Below, in pieces: positions 26,498 to 36,008 of a stretch of DNA of 64,000 nucleotides (positions are counted from its first letter, which is position 1; the number at the start of each line of letters is the position of its first letter). Source of the DNA: Segatella copri (GTDB lineage: Bacteria; Bacteroidota; Bacteroidia; Bacteroidales; Bacteroidaceae); assembly GCF_019249795.2 (NCBI RefSeq), contig NZ_CP156891.1:720001-784000 (forward strand). The letters are read 5' to 3'. The notes beneath the pieces were generated by a model. That model did not search any database and was not told the origin of the DNA. It saw nothing but the letters and a program-made list of their open reading frames with translations. Position numbers and translations under genes: made by a program.

Positions 26498-26785
26498 TCA
26501 AAACATGATGGTAACATATTCTGCAGCGATATCAACCAGCTTCTTGCGGCGGGCTACACCTATTATATAATGAGCCTCCTTCGCCGAACAGTGGAAGTAT
26601 TTCTTCACAGCTGTTACCAGTTCTTCCTTGCTTATCGAGCCTACACCCTTAGGATAAGCCTTGCGGATAGCCTTCTCGATGTCTGCCATCTTATATTCAT
26701 GGTGACGCTTGTGGAAGTACTGCGATACAATGATAGAGAGAACTATCACGAGCAGGATGATAATAAATACTACAGACTTGTTCAT
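26498..26785 (-). CDS. Small single-pass membrane protein with helical cytoplasmic domain
   Basis: This 95-aa protein has one N-terminal membrane helix (VVFIIILLVIVLSIIVSQYF, residues about 5-24). A basic/His patch follows, then ~65 soluble residues with an HTH-like helix pattern (EELVTAVKKYFHCSAKEAHY). ATG 26785 is preceded by AAAAGGAGATAAGGAA, an unusually good Shine-Dalgarno, which decides it over the upstream frame start. I recognise no family. Confidence 0.75.
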   Translation of the reverse strand: MNKSVVFIIILLVIVLSIIVSQYFHKRHHEYKMADIEKAIRKAYPKGVGSISKEELVTAVKKYFHCSAKEAHYIIGVARRKKLVDIAAEYVTIMF

Positions 26786-26893
26786 TTCCTTATCTCCTTT
26801 TAATTGATTAGACAATATTAGGTTCGCTGAATCACCCTTCCGGGTGCTCCAAGTTTTCGTCATCACCGATAGCCGCTATCGGTAAATCCACTG

Positions 26894-26923
26894 CAAATAT
26901 AGCATTTTTTCTTGAAATAACAA
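26894..26923 (-). promoter_or_regulatory. Promoter of the small membrane protein
   Basis: On the minus strand TTG (26921-26923) and TATATTTG (26894-26901) are 19 nt apart, diverging from the DASS promoter at 26963-26993. Confidence 0.65.
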
Positions 26924-26962
26924 CATTTTTCGGCATTTTTTTCACTATTTCTGCAAAAAAAC

Positions 26963-26993
26963 TTGCTAAATACAAAAAAAACACGTATTTTTG
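26963..26993 (+). promoter_or_regulatory. Promoter of the DASS transporter
   Basis: TTG (26963-26965) and TATTTTTG (26986-26993) are 20 nt apart. The leader is about 24 nt. Confidence 0.7.
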
Positions 26994-27023
26994 CAAGAAA
27001 ATAATCCTTAAGACAGAAAGATA

Positions 27024-28490
27024 ATGCAAGAAACTGTAAAGAAAGTATTGAATGGCGATTTTAATCGCAAGAAAGCATTGCTGTTTCTCATAACGGCTCT
27101 GCTTACCGTTATCGTCTGGAACCTGCCCATCGACAGCTTCGGCATCGACGGGCTCACCATCGTGCAGCAGCGCGTCATCGCCATCTTCGTCATGGCCGTG
27201 ATGCTTTGGCTCACCGAGGCCATACCGGCATGGGCTACCAGCGTAGTGATCATCTTCGTGCTGCTGTTCTTCGTCAGCGACTCCGCCTTTAAGATTATGC
27301 AAGGTTCGGAGGCTGAGATGGGCAAGCTGCTCGACTATCAGGGTGTGATGGCGTGCTTCGCCGACCCTACCATCATCCTCTTCCTGGGCGGTTTCGTACT
27401 CGCCATAGCCGCTACCAAGAGCGGACTCGACGTGATGATGGCGAAGGCCCTGATTGCGCCATTCGGCAAGCGTTCTGAGAACGTGCTGCTGGGCTTCATG
27501 CTCATCACCGGCATCTTCTCGATGTTTATTTCAAATACAGCCACCGCCGCCATGATGCTCACCTTCCTCACACCGGTGTTCAAATCATTGCCGCCTTCGG
27601 GCAAGGGCCGCGTGGCGCTCACCATGGCCATTCCTATCGGAGCCAACCTGGGCGGTATGGGTACCCCTATCGGAACCCCTCCTAACGCCTTCGCCTTCAA
27701 GGTATTGAACGATCCTGCGGGACTCAACCTGGGTCTCAGCTTCGGCGACTGGATGCTCATCATGGCTCCTATGGTGCTCATCATGCTCCTGATGGCATGG
27801 GTCATCATCCGCAAGATGTTCCCATTCTCTGCCAAGACCATCGAGCTTAACATCGAGGGTAACATGCAGCACAACTGGCGCACCACGGTAGTGGCCGTCA
27901 CCTTCCTTGCAACCATCGTGCTCTGGGTATTCGGCAAGCAGCTGGGCATCAACGCCAACACCGTGGCCATGCTCCCTATCGCCATATTCGCCCTTACGGG
28001 AGTGGTTACAGCCAAGGACCTGAAGGAGATTGACTGGGCTGTCATCTGGATGGTGGCAGGCGGATTCGCCCTCGGATTGGCGATGAACGGCACCGGTCTA
28101 GCCGAGGCAGCCGTAAAGAGCATTCCGTTTGCAGAATTCAATCCGCTGGTCATCATGATTGTATCCGGACTGGTATGCTTCATCCTGAGTAACTTCATCT
28201 CCAACACCGCCACCGCCGCCCTGCTCATCCCTATCCTCACGGTGGTATGCGCCGGCATGGGCGACAAGCTCAACACCATCGGCGGCACCTCTACCATCCT
28301 CATCGGAGTAGCGGTATCGGCCAGCTGCGCCATGTCGCTGCCTATCTCAACCCCTCCTAACGCCATCGCCTACTCTACCGGACTCATCCAGCAGACCGAC
28401 ATGGTGAAGGCAGGACTCACGGTAGGCATCCTGAGCATGATAGTGGGCTACGCCGTGCTCATCACCTTCTGCAAGATGGGCGTGCTCTAG
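27024..28490 (+). CDS. DASS/SLC13-family sodium:anion symporter
   Basis: This 488-aa inner-membrane transporter is of the divalent anion:sodium symporter family, which imports dicarboxylates, sulfate or phosphate. About 11-12 hydrophobic segments are visible. The two inverted repeats each carry the family SNTATAA motif (FISNTATAAMMLTF near residue 170 and NFISNTATAALLIP near 390). The length is normal. Substrate is undetermined. The pantothenate kinase gene follows after 45 nt. Confidence 0.93.
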   Translation: MQETVKKVLNGDFNRKKALLFLITALLTVIVWNLPIDSFGIDGLTIVQQRVIAIFVMAVMLWLTEAIPAWATSVVIIFVLLFFVSDSAFKIMQGSEAEMGKLLDYQGVMACFADPTIILFLGGFVLAIAATKSGLDVMMAKALIAPFGKRSENVLLGFMLITGIFSMFISNTATAAMMLTFLTPVFKSLPPSGKGRVALTMAIPIGANLGGMGTPIGTPPNAFAFKVLNDPAGLNLGLSFGDWMLIMAPMVLIMLLMAWVIIRKMFPFSAKTIELNIEGNMQHNWRTTVVAVTFLATIVLWVFGKQLGINANTVAMLPIAIFALTGVVTAKDLKEIDWAVIWMVAGGFALGLAMNGTGLAEAAVKSIPFAEFNPLVIMIVSGLVCFILSNFISNTATAALLIPILTVVCAGMGDKLNTIGGTSTILIGVAVSASCAMSLPISTPPNAIAYSTGLIQQTDMVKAGLTVGILSMIVGYAVLITFCKMGVL

Positions 28491-28535
28491 AGGGGCATCA
28501 TCTGCGAAAATACACATTATTATATATATAAAGGA

Positions 28536-29369
28536 ATGAAAAAGATTGTTATAGGAATCGACGTAGGCATCTCTACGACCAAGATTGTGGGCATCGATGA
28601 AAGCGGCGTGGTGGTAAGCCCCATCCGCATCAAGGCCACCGACCCTATCACCTCGCTCTACGGAGCCTTCGGCAAGTATCTTCACGACAACAAGATTGCG
28701 CTGAGCGATGTAGAACAGGTGATGCTCACAGGCGTAGGTTCTGCCTATATCGACGAGCCCATCTACGGACTGCCTACCTCGAAGAGCGAGGAATTCGTGG
28801 CCGACGGACTGGGCGCCCGATACGAAAGCAAGCTCGACCGCATGATCGTGGTGAGCATGGGAACCGGTACATCGCTCGTAAAATGCGATGACAACGAGAT
28901 AAGGCACATCGGAGGCATCGGCATAGGCGGCGGAACCCTGGCAGGACTGAGCCGCATCATGCTCAAGACCGACGACATCAAGCAGATTATCAACCTCGCC
29001 AAGGACGGCGACGTGAGCAAGATAAACCTGCTGATAGGCGACATCAGCGCCAAGCCTCTGCCCGGACTCCCGATGAACGCCACCGCATCGCTCTTCAGCA
29101 ACGCCAAGGCCAACGCTTCGCGCGAAGACATCGCCATGGGACTCATCTGGATGGTGCTGCAGTCGATAGGTTCGGCTACCATCCTCTCATCGCTCGAATC
29201 GGGCATCAAGGATTTCGTGCTCATCGGCAACCTCACCCTGCTGCCGCAATGCCGCGAGGTGTTCCCAGCCATGGAGAAACTCTACGGAGTGAGGTTCAGA
29301 ATACCGAAATACTCGGAATTCTGCACCGCCATCGGAGCTGCGCTCGACTATAAGCGACAGGCAAAATAA
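28536..29369 (+). CDS. coaW: Type II pantothenate kinase
   Basis: This 277-aa ASKHA-fold kinase phosphorylates pantothenate in the first step of coenzyme A synthesis. It begins with the phosphate-1 motif GIDVGISTTKIVGID. It also contains VVSMGTGTSLVKCD, the glycine-rich GGIGIGGGTLAGLSR, and a C-terminal GAALDY. Type II enzymes are typically insensitive to CoA feedback. It follows the transporter with AAGGA before the ATG and may share its transcript. A hairpin closes the unit at 29378-29417. Confidence 0.88.
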   Translation: MKKIVIGIDVGISTTKIVGIDESGVVVSPIRIKATDPITSLYGAFGKYLHDNKIALSDVEQVMLTGVGSAYIDEPIYGLPTSKSEEFVADGLGARYESKLDRMIVVSMGTGTSLVKCDDNEIRHIGGIGIGGGTLAGLSRIMLKTDDIKQIINLAKDGDVSKINLLIGDISAKPLPGLPMNATASLFSNAKANASREDIAMGLIWMVLQSIGSATILSSLESGIKDFVLIGNLTLLPQCREVFPAMEKLYGVRFRIPKYSEFCTAIGAALDYKRQAK

Positions 29370-29377
29370 TCACCCCC

Positions 29378-29417
29378 AAATCGCCGCAATGCCCTATACA
29401 CGGGCGTTGCGGCGATT
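29378..29417 (+). terminator. Terminator-like hairpin after coaW
   Basis: AAATCGCCGCAATGCCC pairs with GGGCGTTGCGGCGATTT around a 7-nt loop with near-perfect complementarity. Only a weak T-run follows. Confidence 0.7.
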
Positions 29418-29737
29418 TGCTTTCTCCATTCTGTCACAACGCACAGACAACAAGCTGGAAACGCACACAAGCGCACAAAATGCGCAACACGCTGATAGAT
29501 AACAACTTAAACGTTTCGGAAAACAGAAATTTGTCAAAGTTTTCCAAAACTTTTTCGTTTCTACCTGATTATCAGTGACTTAATATTTTTTAACGATAAA
29601 AAAGTTGTCCAAAAGCAATTACTTTCAGAAATATTTTATATCTTTGCAATGTCAAAAGGAGGTTCCTGTTTACCTCTTCAAGTCATAATGACTTAATACT
29701 AAGTAATTTAAACATCAATCGTAAAAGTAATACTAAA
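29418..29737. other. nrdD upstream region
   Basis: No gene is seen in this 320-bp gap. A TATCTTTG -7 box lies at 29639-29646, giving a leader of about 85 nt. The -33 box is unclear. The stretch 29510-29620 is AT-rich with repeated GTTTTCC/AAAACTTT motifs that could be regulator sites. An NrdR or oxygen-responsive site would be expected here but I cannot identify one. Confidence 0.45.
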
Positions 29738-31957
29738 ATGATCCAGACAGTAGTAAAGCGTGACGGACGCATCGTTGGATTCAACGAACAGAAAATCATG
29801 GCAGCCATTCGCAAGGCCATGTTGCATACCGACAAGGGTGAAGATACCACTCTTATCGAGCAGATAACCGACCACATCTCTTATCGCGGCAAGAGCCAGA
29901 TGAGCGTTGAGGCCATTCAGGACGCCATCGAGATGGAGCTCATGAAGAGTGCCCGCAAAGATGTTGCCCAGAAGTATATCGCATACCGTAACCAGCGTAA
30001 CATCGCCCGCAAGGCGAAGACACGCGACGTATTCATGAGTATCGTCAATGCCAAGAACAACGACATCACCCGTGAAAACGCCAACATGAATGCCGACACA
30101 CCAGCCGGCATGATGATGAAGTTCGCTTCAGAAACCACTAAACCATTCGTCGACGACTACCTCCTCTCTGAGGATGTACGCGACGCCGTCATGCACAACT
30201 ATATACATATTCACGATAAGGACTATTACCCAACCAAGAGTCTCACCTGCGTGCAGCATCCGCTCGACGTGATTCTGAACCACGGTTTCACAGCCGGTCA
30301 CGGTTCAAGCCGTCCTGCCAAGCGCATCGAGACCGCAGCCGTGCTGGCTTGTATCTCTCTCGAGACCTGCCAGAACGAGATGCACGGCGGTCAGGCCATC
30401 CCAGCCTTCGACTTCTATCTGGCTCCATACGTACGCATGTCGTACCAGGAAGAGGTGAAGAACCTGGAGAAGCTGACAGGCGAAGACCTGAGCAACCTCT
30501 ATGATGCGCCAATCGACGACTACATAGAGAAGCCGCTCGACGAGCTGCAGGGCCGCGAACGCCTGGAGCAGCACGCCATCAACAAGACCGTGAACCGTGT
30601 GCATCAGGCGATGGAGGCATTCATCCACAATATGAACACCATCCACAGCCGCGGCGGTAACCAGGTAGTATTCTCAAGCATCAACTACGGTACCGATACC
30701 AGCGCCGAGGGCCGCTGCATCATGCGCGAAATCCTGCAGAGCACCTATCAGGGCGTAGGCAATGGCGAAACAGCCATCTTCCCTATCCAGATATGGAAGA
30801 AGAAGAGAGGCGTAAACTATCTGCCTGAGGACAGAAACTACGACCTCTACAAGCTGGCGTGCAAGGTAACAGCCCGCCGTTTCTTCCCTAACTTCCTGAA
30901 CCTCGACGCCACCTTCAACCAGAACGAGAAGTGGCGTGCTGATGATCCGGAGCGCTACAAGTGGGAGATTGCAACCATGGGCTGCCGTACCCGCGTGTTC
31001 GAAGACCGCTGGGGCGAGAAGACCAGCATCGCCCGCGGTAACCTGAGCTTCTCTACCATCAACATCGTGAAGCTCGCCATCGAGTGCATGGGCATCGAAG
31101 ACGAAAAGCAGCGCATCGACATGTTCTTTGCCAAGCTCGACAATATCCTCGACATCACAGCCAAGCAGCTCGACGAGCGCTTCCAGTTCCAGAAGACGGC
31201 GATGGCCAAGCAGTTCCCTCTGCTCATGAAGTATCTCTGGGTAGGCGCAGAAAACCTGAAGCCGGAAGAGACTATCGAGAGCGTCATCAACCACGGAACC
31301 CTGGGTATCGGCTTCATCGGATTGGCAGAATGCCTGGTTGCCCTCATCGGCAAGCACCACGGCGAGAGCGAGAAGGCACAGGAGCTGGGACTGAAGATCA
31401 TCACCTACATGCGCGACCGTGCCAACGAGTTCAGCGAGCAGTATCATCACAACTACTCTATCCTGGCTACTCCAGCCGAGGGATTGAGCGGTAAGTTCAC
31501 TAAGAAGGACAGAAAGCAGTTTGGCGTCATCCCTGGCGTTACAGACCGCGACTATTATACCAACTCCAACCACGTGCCTGTATACTATAAGTGTACAGCC
31601 CTGAAGAAGGCACAGGTCGAGGCTCCATACCACGACCTGACCCGTGGCGGCCACATCTTCTATGTAGAGATTGACGGCGATGCTACCCACAACCCTTCAG
31701 TTATCGAGAGCGTGGTAGACATGATGGATAAGTACAACATGGGTTACGGCTCAGTAAACCACAACCGCAACCGCTGTCTCGACTGCGGCTACGAGAATGC
31801 TGACGCCCACCTCGAGGTTTGTCCTAAGTGCGGCAGCCACCACATCGACAAGCTGCAGCGCATCACCGGTTATCTGGTAGGTACTACAGACCGTTGGAAC
31901 AGCGGCAAGCTTGCCGAGCTCCACGACCGAGTAACCCATATCGGAGGGGAAAAGTAA
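29738..31957 (+). CDS. nrdD: Anaerobic ribonucleoside-triphosphate reductase (class III)
   Basis: This 739-aa enzyme reduces NTPs to dNTPs without oxygen. An ATP-cone domain (VVKRDGRIVGFNEQKI) occupies about the first 95 residues. The catalytic barrel follows. Near the C-terminus are the structural zinc ligands (CLDCGYENADAHLEVCPKCG, split as two CxxC pairs) and the glycyl-radical loop RITGYLVGTTDRW, with the radical Gly about 36 residues from the end. The length is typical. The activase gene starts 2 nt after the stop. Confidence 0.97.
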   Translation: MIQTVVKRDGRIVGFNEQKIMAAIRKAMLHTDKGEDTTLIEQITDHISYRGKSQMSVEAIQDAIEMELMKSARKDVAQKYIAYRNQRNIARKAKTRDVFMSIVNAKNNDITRENANMNADTPAGMMMKFASETTKPFVDDYLLSEDVRDAVMHNYIHIHDKDYYPTKSLTCVQHPLDVILNHGFTAGHGSSRPAKRIETAAVLACISLETCQNEMHGGQAIPAFDFYLAPYVRMSYQEEVKNLEKLTGEDLSNLYDAPIDDYIEKPLDELQGRERLEQHAINKTVNRVHQAMEAFIHNMNTIHSRGGNQVVFSSINYGTDTSAEGRCIMREILQSTYQGVGNGETAIFPIQIWKKKRGVNYLPEDRNYDLYKLACKVTARRFFPNFLNLDATFNQNEKWRADDPERYKWEIATMGCRTRVFEDRWGEKTSIARGNLSFSTINIVKLAIECMGIEDEKQRIDMFFAKLDNILDITAKQLDERFQFQKTAMAKQFPLLMKYLWVGAENLKPEETIESVINHGTLGIGFIGLAECLVALIGKHHGESEKAQELGLKIITYMRDRANEFSEQYHHNYSILATPAEGLSGKFTKKDRKQFGVIPGVTDRDYYTNSNHVPVYYKCTALKKAQVEAPYHDLTRGGHIFYVEIDGDATHNPSVIESVVDMMDKYNMGYGSVNHNRNRCLDCGYENADAHLEVCPKCGSHHIDKLQRITGYLVGTTDRWNSGKLAELHDRVTHIGGEK

Positions 31958-31959
31958 AA

Positions 31960-32475
31960 ATGATTAGTGTATTAAGCATCGTACATGATACGATGGTAGA
32001 CGGTCCGGGCTTCCGCACATCCATTTATTGTGCGGGATGCCCCAACCATTGTCCGGGCTGCCATAATCCGCAGTCGTGGGACATCAGCCACGGCACGATG
32101 ACCTCTACCGACGAGCTGATGAAGGAAATCATGAGCGACCCCTTCGCCAACGTCACCTTCTCGGGCGGCGACCCAATGTTTCAGGCAAAGGGCTTTGCCG
32201 AGCTGGCGCGCGCCATCAGGGAGCAGAGCAGCAAGAGCATCTGGTGCTTTACGGGCTATCTCTTCGAAAATCTCGTGAAGAATCCCGAGCAGCTGGAACT
32301 CCTCCGCCAAATCGATGTATTGGTAGACGGTCCCTTCGTACAAGCATTGCGCGATGAAGACCTCTTCTTCAGGGGCAGCAGCAACCAGCGCATCATCAAC
32401 GTGCAGAAGTCGCTGAAAGAAGGAAGAGTGATAGAGCTCAATCTTACAACAGAAAACCCGAATCCGGTATTGTAA
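31960..32475 (+). CDS. nrdG: Anaerobic ribonucleotide reductase activating protein
   Basis: This 171-aa radical-SAM enzyme generates the glycyl radical on NrdD. The [4Fe-4S] motif lies in CAGCPNHCPGCHN (CxxxCxxC), followed by the SAM-binding TFSGGDPM. ATG 31960 is right after the nrdD stop, with GGAGGGG in the nrdD 3' end as ribosome-binding site. A longer frame start inside nrdD is rejected. The gene ends in the terminator hairpin at 32453-32500. Confidence 0.96.
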   Translation: MISVLSIVHDTMVDGPGFRTSIYCAGCPNHCPGCHNPQSWDISHGTMTSTDELMKEIMSDPFANVTFSGGDPMFQAKGFAELARAIREQSSKSIWCFTGYLFENLVKNPEQLELLRQIDVLVDGPFVQALRDEDLFFRGSSNQRIINVQKSLKEGRVIELNLTTENPNPVL

Positions 32476-32500
32476 ATCTACATACCAGATTCGGGTTTCC
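32453..32500. terminator. Bidirectional terminator at the nrdG 3' end
   Basis: AAACCCGAATC and GATTCGGGTTT form the stem with additional GGTA/TACC pairing. The left arm lies within the last codons of nrdG. It separates nrdG from the convergent FolK-like gene. Confidence 0.75.
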
Positions 32501-32536
32501 CGTTTATTTTTTCATGCACGGAATACACAGATTTTC

Positions 32537-32953
32537 TTATCTTAAATATTTCCTATCCCTCTTAGCATCCTTCTCTTCGAGGTAGCTGATAGAACTCTGA
32601 ATATAATCACGCTCCCACTCGCTCTCGTGCAATTTCTCATCGCCATAGAGCAGAAGGTCGAGATCCAGCGGAACATCTACCTTACGATAAGGACCACGGA
32701 TTCTGCGTCCGCATCTCTGCTCCACACTCCGCAGCGCGGCAAGCACAGACTTCTTAGAGCAGATGGTCTCCCCCAACATCACCTGATTCAGAAACTTGTC
32801 TGAATTCTCCAGTCCGATAGGCTCAGTCCACATGCGCGGACCGAAAAGGCTGTTCTTGAACATACAACTCAGATGTTCATGCGCCTTCAACACATTCTCC
32901 TCCTGATTTCTGTTAGAGCCGATAGCTATAATTACTTTTGTACGAGTTTTCAT
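32537..32953 (-). CDS. HPPK-like pterin pyrophosphokinase
   Basis: This 138-aa protein resembles 6-hydroxymethyl-7,8-dihydropterin pyrophosphokinase (FolK). It begins with IIAIGSNRNQEENV, has the FLNQVMLGET block, and ends with VDVPLDLDLLLYGDE in place of the usual GPRxxDLDILLY. The changed motif and short C-terminus make full enzymatic activity uncertain. ATG 32953 gives the family-like start MKTRTKVIIAIGSN. Confidence 0.78.
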   Translation of the reverse strand: MKTRTKVIIAIGSNRNQEENVLKAHEHLSCMFKNSLFGPRMWTEPIGLENSDKFLNQVMLGETICSKKSVLAALRSVEQRCGRRIRGPYRKVDVPLDLDLLLYGDEKLHESEWERDYIQSSISYLEEKDAKRDRKYLR

Positions 32954-33088
32954 TATTAAAATCATTATTTCTACAAAACAAGTCAGTTTCTCTCAGAAAA
33001 GACAGATAGCCCCTGCATTTGTATGTCATATTTTGTGCAAAGATATTAAAAATTTTGTAATAAACCGCGATTTATCCGTTTTTTTTTA

Positions 33089-33096
33089 TATTTTTG
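33089..33096 (+). promoter_or_regulatory. -7 promoter box almost touching a start codon
   Basis: TATTTTTG at 33089-33096 ends only 4 nt before the ATG at 33101, so transcription from it would begin at or just after the start codon. The transcript may be leaderless, or the true promoter lies elsewhere. Confidence 0.45.
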
Positions 33097-33100
33097 CAGA

Positions 33101-34024
33101 ATGAATCATCTAAAAGCAAATATTTTAGGGCTCGCTCTGCTCTGCTGCCTCCCGATGGGCGCACAGCTGAAGTGGAACCAGTCCTATCAGACATATATCA
33201 ATCAGTATAAGGATCTTGCCATCGAGCAGATGCTCCGTTACCGCATTCCAGCCAGCATCACCCTAGCACAGGGACTGTTTGAGAGTGCGGCAGGAAGGAG
33301 CGTCCTCGTACGCCAGGGCAACAACCACTTCGGCATAAAATGTCACAACTGGACGGGCCCAACCCAGTACCACGACGATGATGCCCGGGGCGAATGCTTC
33401 CGCGTATACCAGGACGCAAGAGACAGCTACGAAGACCACAGCAAGTTTCTGGCGCGCCAGCCACGCTACGCACGCCTCTTCGAACTCTCGCAGCACGACT
33501 ACAAGGGATGGGCTCGCGGACTGAAAGCCTGCGGCTACGCCACCAACCCGCAGTATGCCAGCAAGCTGATACAGATTATAGAGCTCTACAAGCTCAACCA
33601 GTATGACAAGGCCAAGCGCTACGACCGCTTCATGGCTACCCACAGCGGTACCGACCAGCCTGTAAACGCCGAAGGATTGCTGCACCCTATCCATATCTTC
33701 AACAAGAATTACTATCTCTATGCCCGCGAAGGCGACACCTTCAAGAGCATAGGCAAGGAGGTGGGCATCAGCTGGCGCAAACTGGCTCGCTACAACGAGC
33801 GCAACAAGCACGCCGTGCTGCACAAGGGCGACATCATCTATCTGAAAAAGAAACGCTCCAAGGCACCTAAGCAGTATAAGAAGCGCCCTCACGTGATACA
33901 GCCGGGCGAAAGCATGTACACCATCTCGCAGAAGTATGGCATCCGACTGGAGAAACTCTACAAGATGAACCATCTCGACCCTAACATCCCGGTAAGCGTA
34001 GGAACAAGACTGAGGGTGAGATAA
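33101..34024 (+). CDS. Secreted glucosaminidase with LysM repeats
   Basis: This 307-aa cell-wall hydrolase has a signal peptide ending around GAQ (residue 22). A mannosyl-glycoprotein endo-beta-N-acetylglucosaminidase-type domain occupies about 25-165 (SITLAQGLFESAAGRS with the catalytic Glu, GNNHFGIKCHNWTGP). A first LysM-like segment lies near 210-250 and a clear LysM at about 262-306 (VIQPGESMYTISQKYGIRLE). The LysM modules should anchor it to peptidoglycan. The length is usual for Bacteroidota members. Confidence 0.93.
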   Translation: MNHLKANILGLALLCCLPMGAQLKWNQSYQTYINQYKDLAIEQMLRYRIPASITLAQGLFESAAGRSVLVRQGNNHFGIKCHNWTGPTQYHDDDARGECFRVYQDARDSYEDHSKFLARQPRYARLFELSQHDYKGWARGLKACGYATNPQYASKLIQIIELYKLNQYDKAKRYDRFMATHSGTDQPVNAEGLLHPIHIFNKNYYLYAREGDTFKSIGKEVGISWRKLARYNERNKHAVLHKGDIIYLKKKRSKAPKQYKKRPHVIQPGESMYTISQKYGIRLEKLYKMNHLDPNIPVSVGTRLRVR

Positions 34025-34090
34025 GTGATTAGTGATTCGGTCACTTGGTGATTCGATGAGAAATGTGAATGTGAATGTGAATTTTAAATG
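34024..34090. repeat. Heptad and GTGAAT micro-repeat tract between genes
   Basis: Units GTGATTA/GTGATTC with inverted GGTCACT are followed by three GTGAAT units and TTTTAAATG. This resembles the arm at 24929-24960. It fills the gap before the M64 peptidase gene. Confidence 0.6.
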
Positions 34091-34098
34091 AAAATACA

Positions 34099-35388
34099 AT
34101 GAAGAGAATGATATTATCCCTCGCCACCATGGCGATGCTGATGGCGCCCGGCACAATAAAAGCGCAAAACTTTGACGACTATTTCACAGACAAGACGCTG
34201 CGGGTAGACTATACCTTTGCCGGCAACCAGAAGCAGCAGATGATAGCAGTAGACGAACTCAACGTAATGCCACGCTGGTACGGCAAACGGCAGCGACTGG
34301 CCGAACTCCCGGTAGAGGGCAACGGACAGATAACCGTACGCGACCACCGCTCGGGCAAAATCATCTACCGCAACTCCTTCTCCACCCTCTTCCAGGAATG
34401 GCTCTCCTATCCAGAGGCAGAGAAGAACACGCAGAGTTTCGAGAACGTATTCCTCGTTCCGATGCCGAAAGATACCGTAGACATCACCCTCGACCTGCGC
34501 AACAACCGCCGCGAGATAACCACCACGCTCACCCACCAGGTAGCGCCGAAAGACATTCTGATTCATCAGAAAGGCAACAAGCCTACACCATACGTCACCC
34601 TGCAGCAGGCTGCCGACACCACCCGATGCATCCACATCGCATACGTGGCTGAAGGCTATACCGATGCAGAGATGCCTGTCTTCCTGAAAGATGCGCAGGA
34701 AGCTACAGAGGCCATCTTCGCCCACGAACCCTTCAAGAGCATGAGAGACCGCTTCAACATCGTAGCCGTAAAATCGCCATCCAAGCAGAGCGGACCTAGC
34801 ATCCCAGCCCAGGGCATCTGGCACGAGACCGCCCTCAGCTCTCATTTCGACACCTTCTACAGCGACCGCTACCTTACCACCCTGCATCTCAAAGACCTGC
34901 ACAACTGGCTGGCAGGTACCCCTTACGAGCACATCATCGTGCTGGTAAATTCGGATAAGTATGGCGGTGGCGGCATCCTCAATTCATACAATCTCACTAC
35001 CTGCCACCAGAAATGGTTCAAGCCGGTAGTGGTGCATGAGTTTGGCCATTCCTTTGCCGGACTTGCCGATGAATACGCCTACGAGCAGGAGCAGATACCG
35101 ATGTATCCTCACGATGTAGAGCCTTGGGAGAAGAACATCACTACCCTTGCCGATTTCCACGGAAAATGGGAGAACATGATAGACAAGAAGACCAAGATTC
35201 CTACTCCGCTCTCAAAGAAAGAGAAGGAGGCGGTGAGCAAGGTGGGTGTCTTCGAAGGTGCCGGATACAGCTTGAAGGGCGTTTACCGCGGTGTGCAGGA
35301 CTGCCGTATGCGCATCAACGAAACGCCGGAATTCTGTGCAGTATGCAAGAAGGCGCTGCAGGACCTCATCGACTTCTACACGAAATAA
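34099..35388 (+). CDS. Secreted peptidase M64 family protein
   Basis: This 429-aa exported protein has a signal peptide (residues 1-22, ending IKAQ). A beta-sandwich N-terminal domain is followed by a zinc metallopeptidase domain with HEFGHSFAGLADEY (HExxH plus downstream acidic ligand) near residue 313. It is related to the IgA-peptidase M64 family common in gut Bacteroidota. The targets here are unknown. It follows the LysM gene after a 75-nt spacer with heptad and GTGAAT micro-repeats (34024-34090). Confidence 0.9.
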   Translation: MKRMILSLATMAMLMAPGTIKAQNFDDYFTDKTLRVDYTFAGNQKQQMIAVDELNVMPRWYGKRQRLAELPVEGNGQITVRDHRSGKIIYRNSFSTLFQEWLSYPEAEKNTQSFENVFLVPMPKDTVDITLDLRNNRREITTTLTHQVAPKDILIHQKGNKPTPYVTLQQAADTTRCIHIAYVAEGYTDAEMPVFLKDAQEATEAIFAHEPFKSMRDRFNIVAVKSPSKQSGPSIPAQGIWHETALSSHFDTFYSDRYLTTLHLKDLHNWLAGTPYEHIIVLVNSDKYGGGGILNSYNLTTCHQKWFKPVVVHEFGHSFAGLADEYAYEQEQIPMYPHDVEPWEKNITTLADFHGKWENMIDKKTKIPTPLSKKEKEAVSKVGVFEGAGYSLKGVYRGVQDCRMRINETPEFCAVCKKALQDLIDFYTK

Positions 35389-35412
35389 AGAAATCATAAA
35401 AACATTATATCT

Positions 35413-35895
35413 ATGAAAGAGCAAAACCTAAACATCAGATACATGGTGGCTCAGCTCTCAGAGTTGAGCCAGCAGGAGCAGGAGCTCGTTAACAGGGCGA
35501 AGGCTGCCACCAGCAATGCGTATGCTAACTACAGCCACTTCTATGTGGGAGCAGCCCTGCTGCTGGGCGACGGCAGAATAGTGATTGGAGCCAACCAGGA
35601 GAACGCCGCCTTCCCGTCGGGACTCTGTGCCGAGCGCAGCGCCATCTTCGGTGCCCAGAGCAACTATCCCGACCAGCCTATCCTGACGCTCGCCATAGCA
35701 GCGAGAAACGGAAATGGTTTCCTCAAGTCGCCTATCTCGCCATGCGGAGCCTGCCGCCAGGTGATACTGGAGATGGAAGACCGCTACCAGCGCCCCGTAC
35801 GCATCCTGCTCTATGGCGAGAACGGCACCTACTGCTTCGACAGCATCAAAGACCTTCTCCCCTTCAGCTTCGTAGATTCGAACATGAAGGAATAA
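35413..35895 (+). CDS. cdd: Cytidine deaminase
   Basis: This 160-aa zinc enzyme deaminates cytidine and deoxycytidine for pyrimidine salvage. It carries the zinc-site motifs CAERSAIF (Cys-Ala-Glu) and PCGACRQV. The substrate-binding FYVGAAL near residue 45 is intact. The length matches tetrameric-type Cdd. It follows the M64 gene after 24 nt, and a strong bidirectional terminator follows. Confidence 0.95.
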   Translation: MKEQNLNIRYMVAQLSELSQQEQELVNRAKAATSNAYANYSHFYVGAALLLGDGRIVIGANQENAAFPSGLCAERSAIFGAQSNYPDQPILTLAIAARNGNGFLKSPISPCGACRQVILEMEDRYQRPVRILLYGENGTYCFDSIKDLLPFSFVDSNMKE

Positions 35896-35936
35896 GATTA
35901 CAGAGCCCACCTCTAAAAAGGGCTCAGGATATAAGA

Positions 35937-35985
35937 AAAAGCCCTACAGGAAGTTTGCATCATGCAGACTTTCCTGTAGGGCTTT
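35937..35985. terminator. Bidirectional terminator after cdd
   Basis: AAAGCCCTACAGGAAAGT-type arms pair across a TTGCATCATGCAG loop. A-runs on the left and T-runs on the right serve cdd and the convergent lipoprotein gene. Confidence 0.88.
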
Positions 35986-36008
35986 CTTCTTATTCCTCCT
36001 TATACTCA

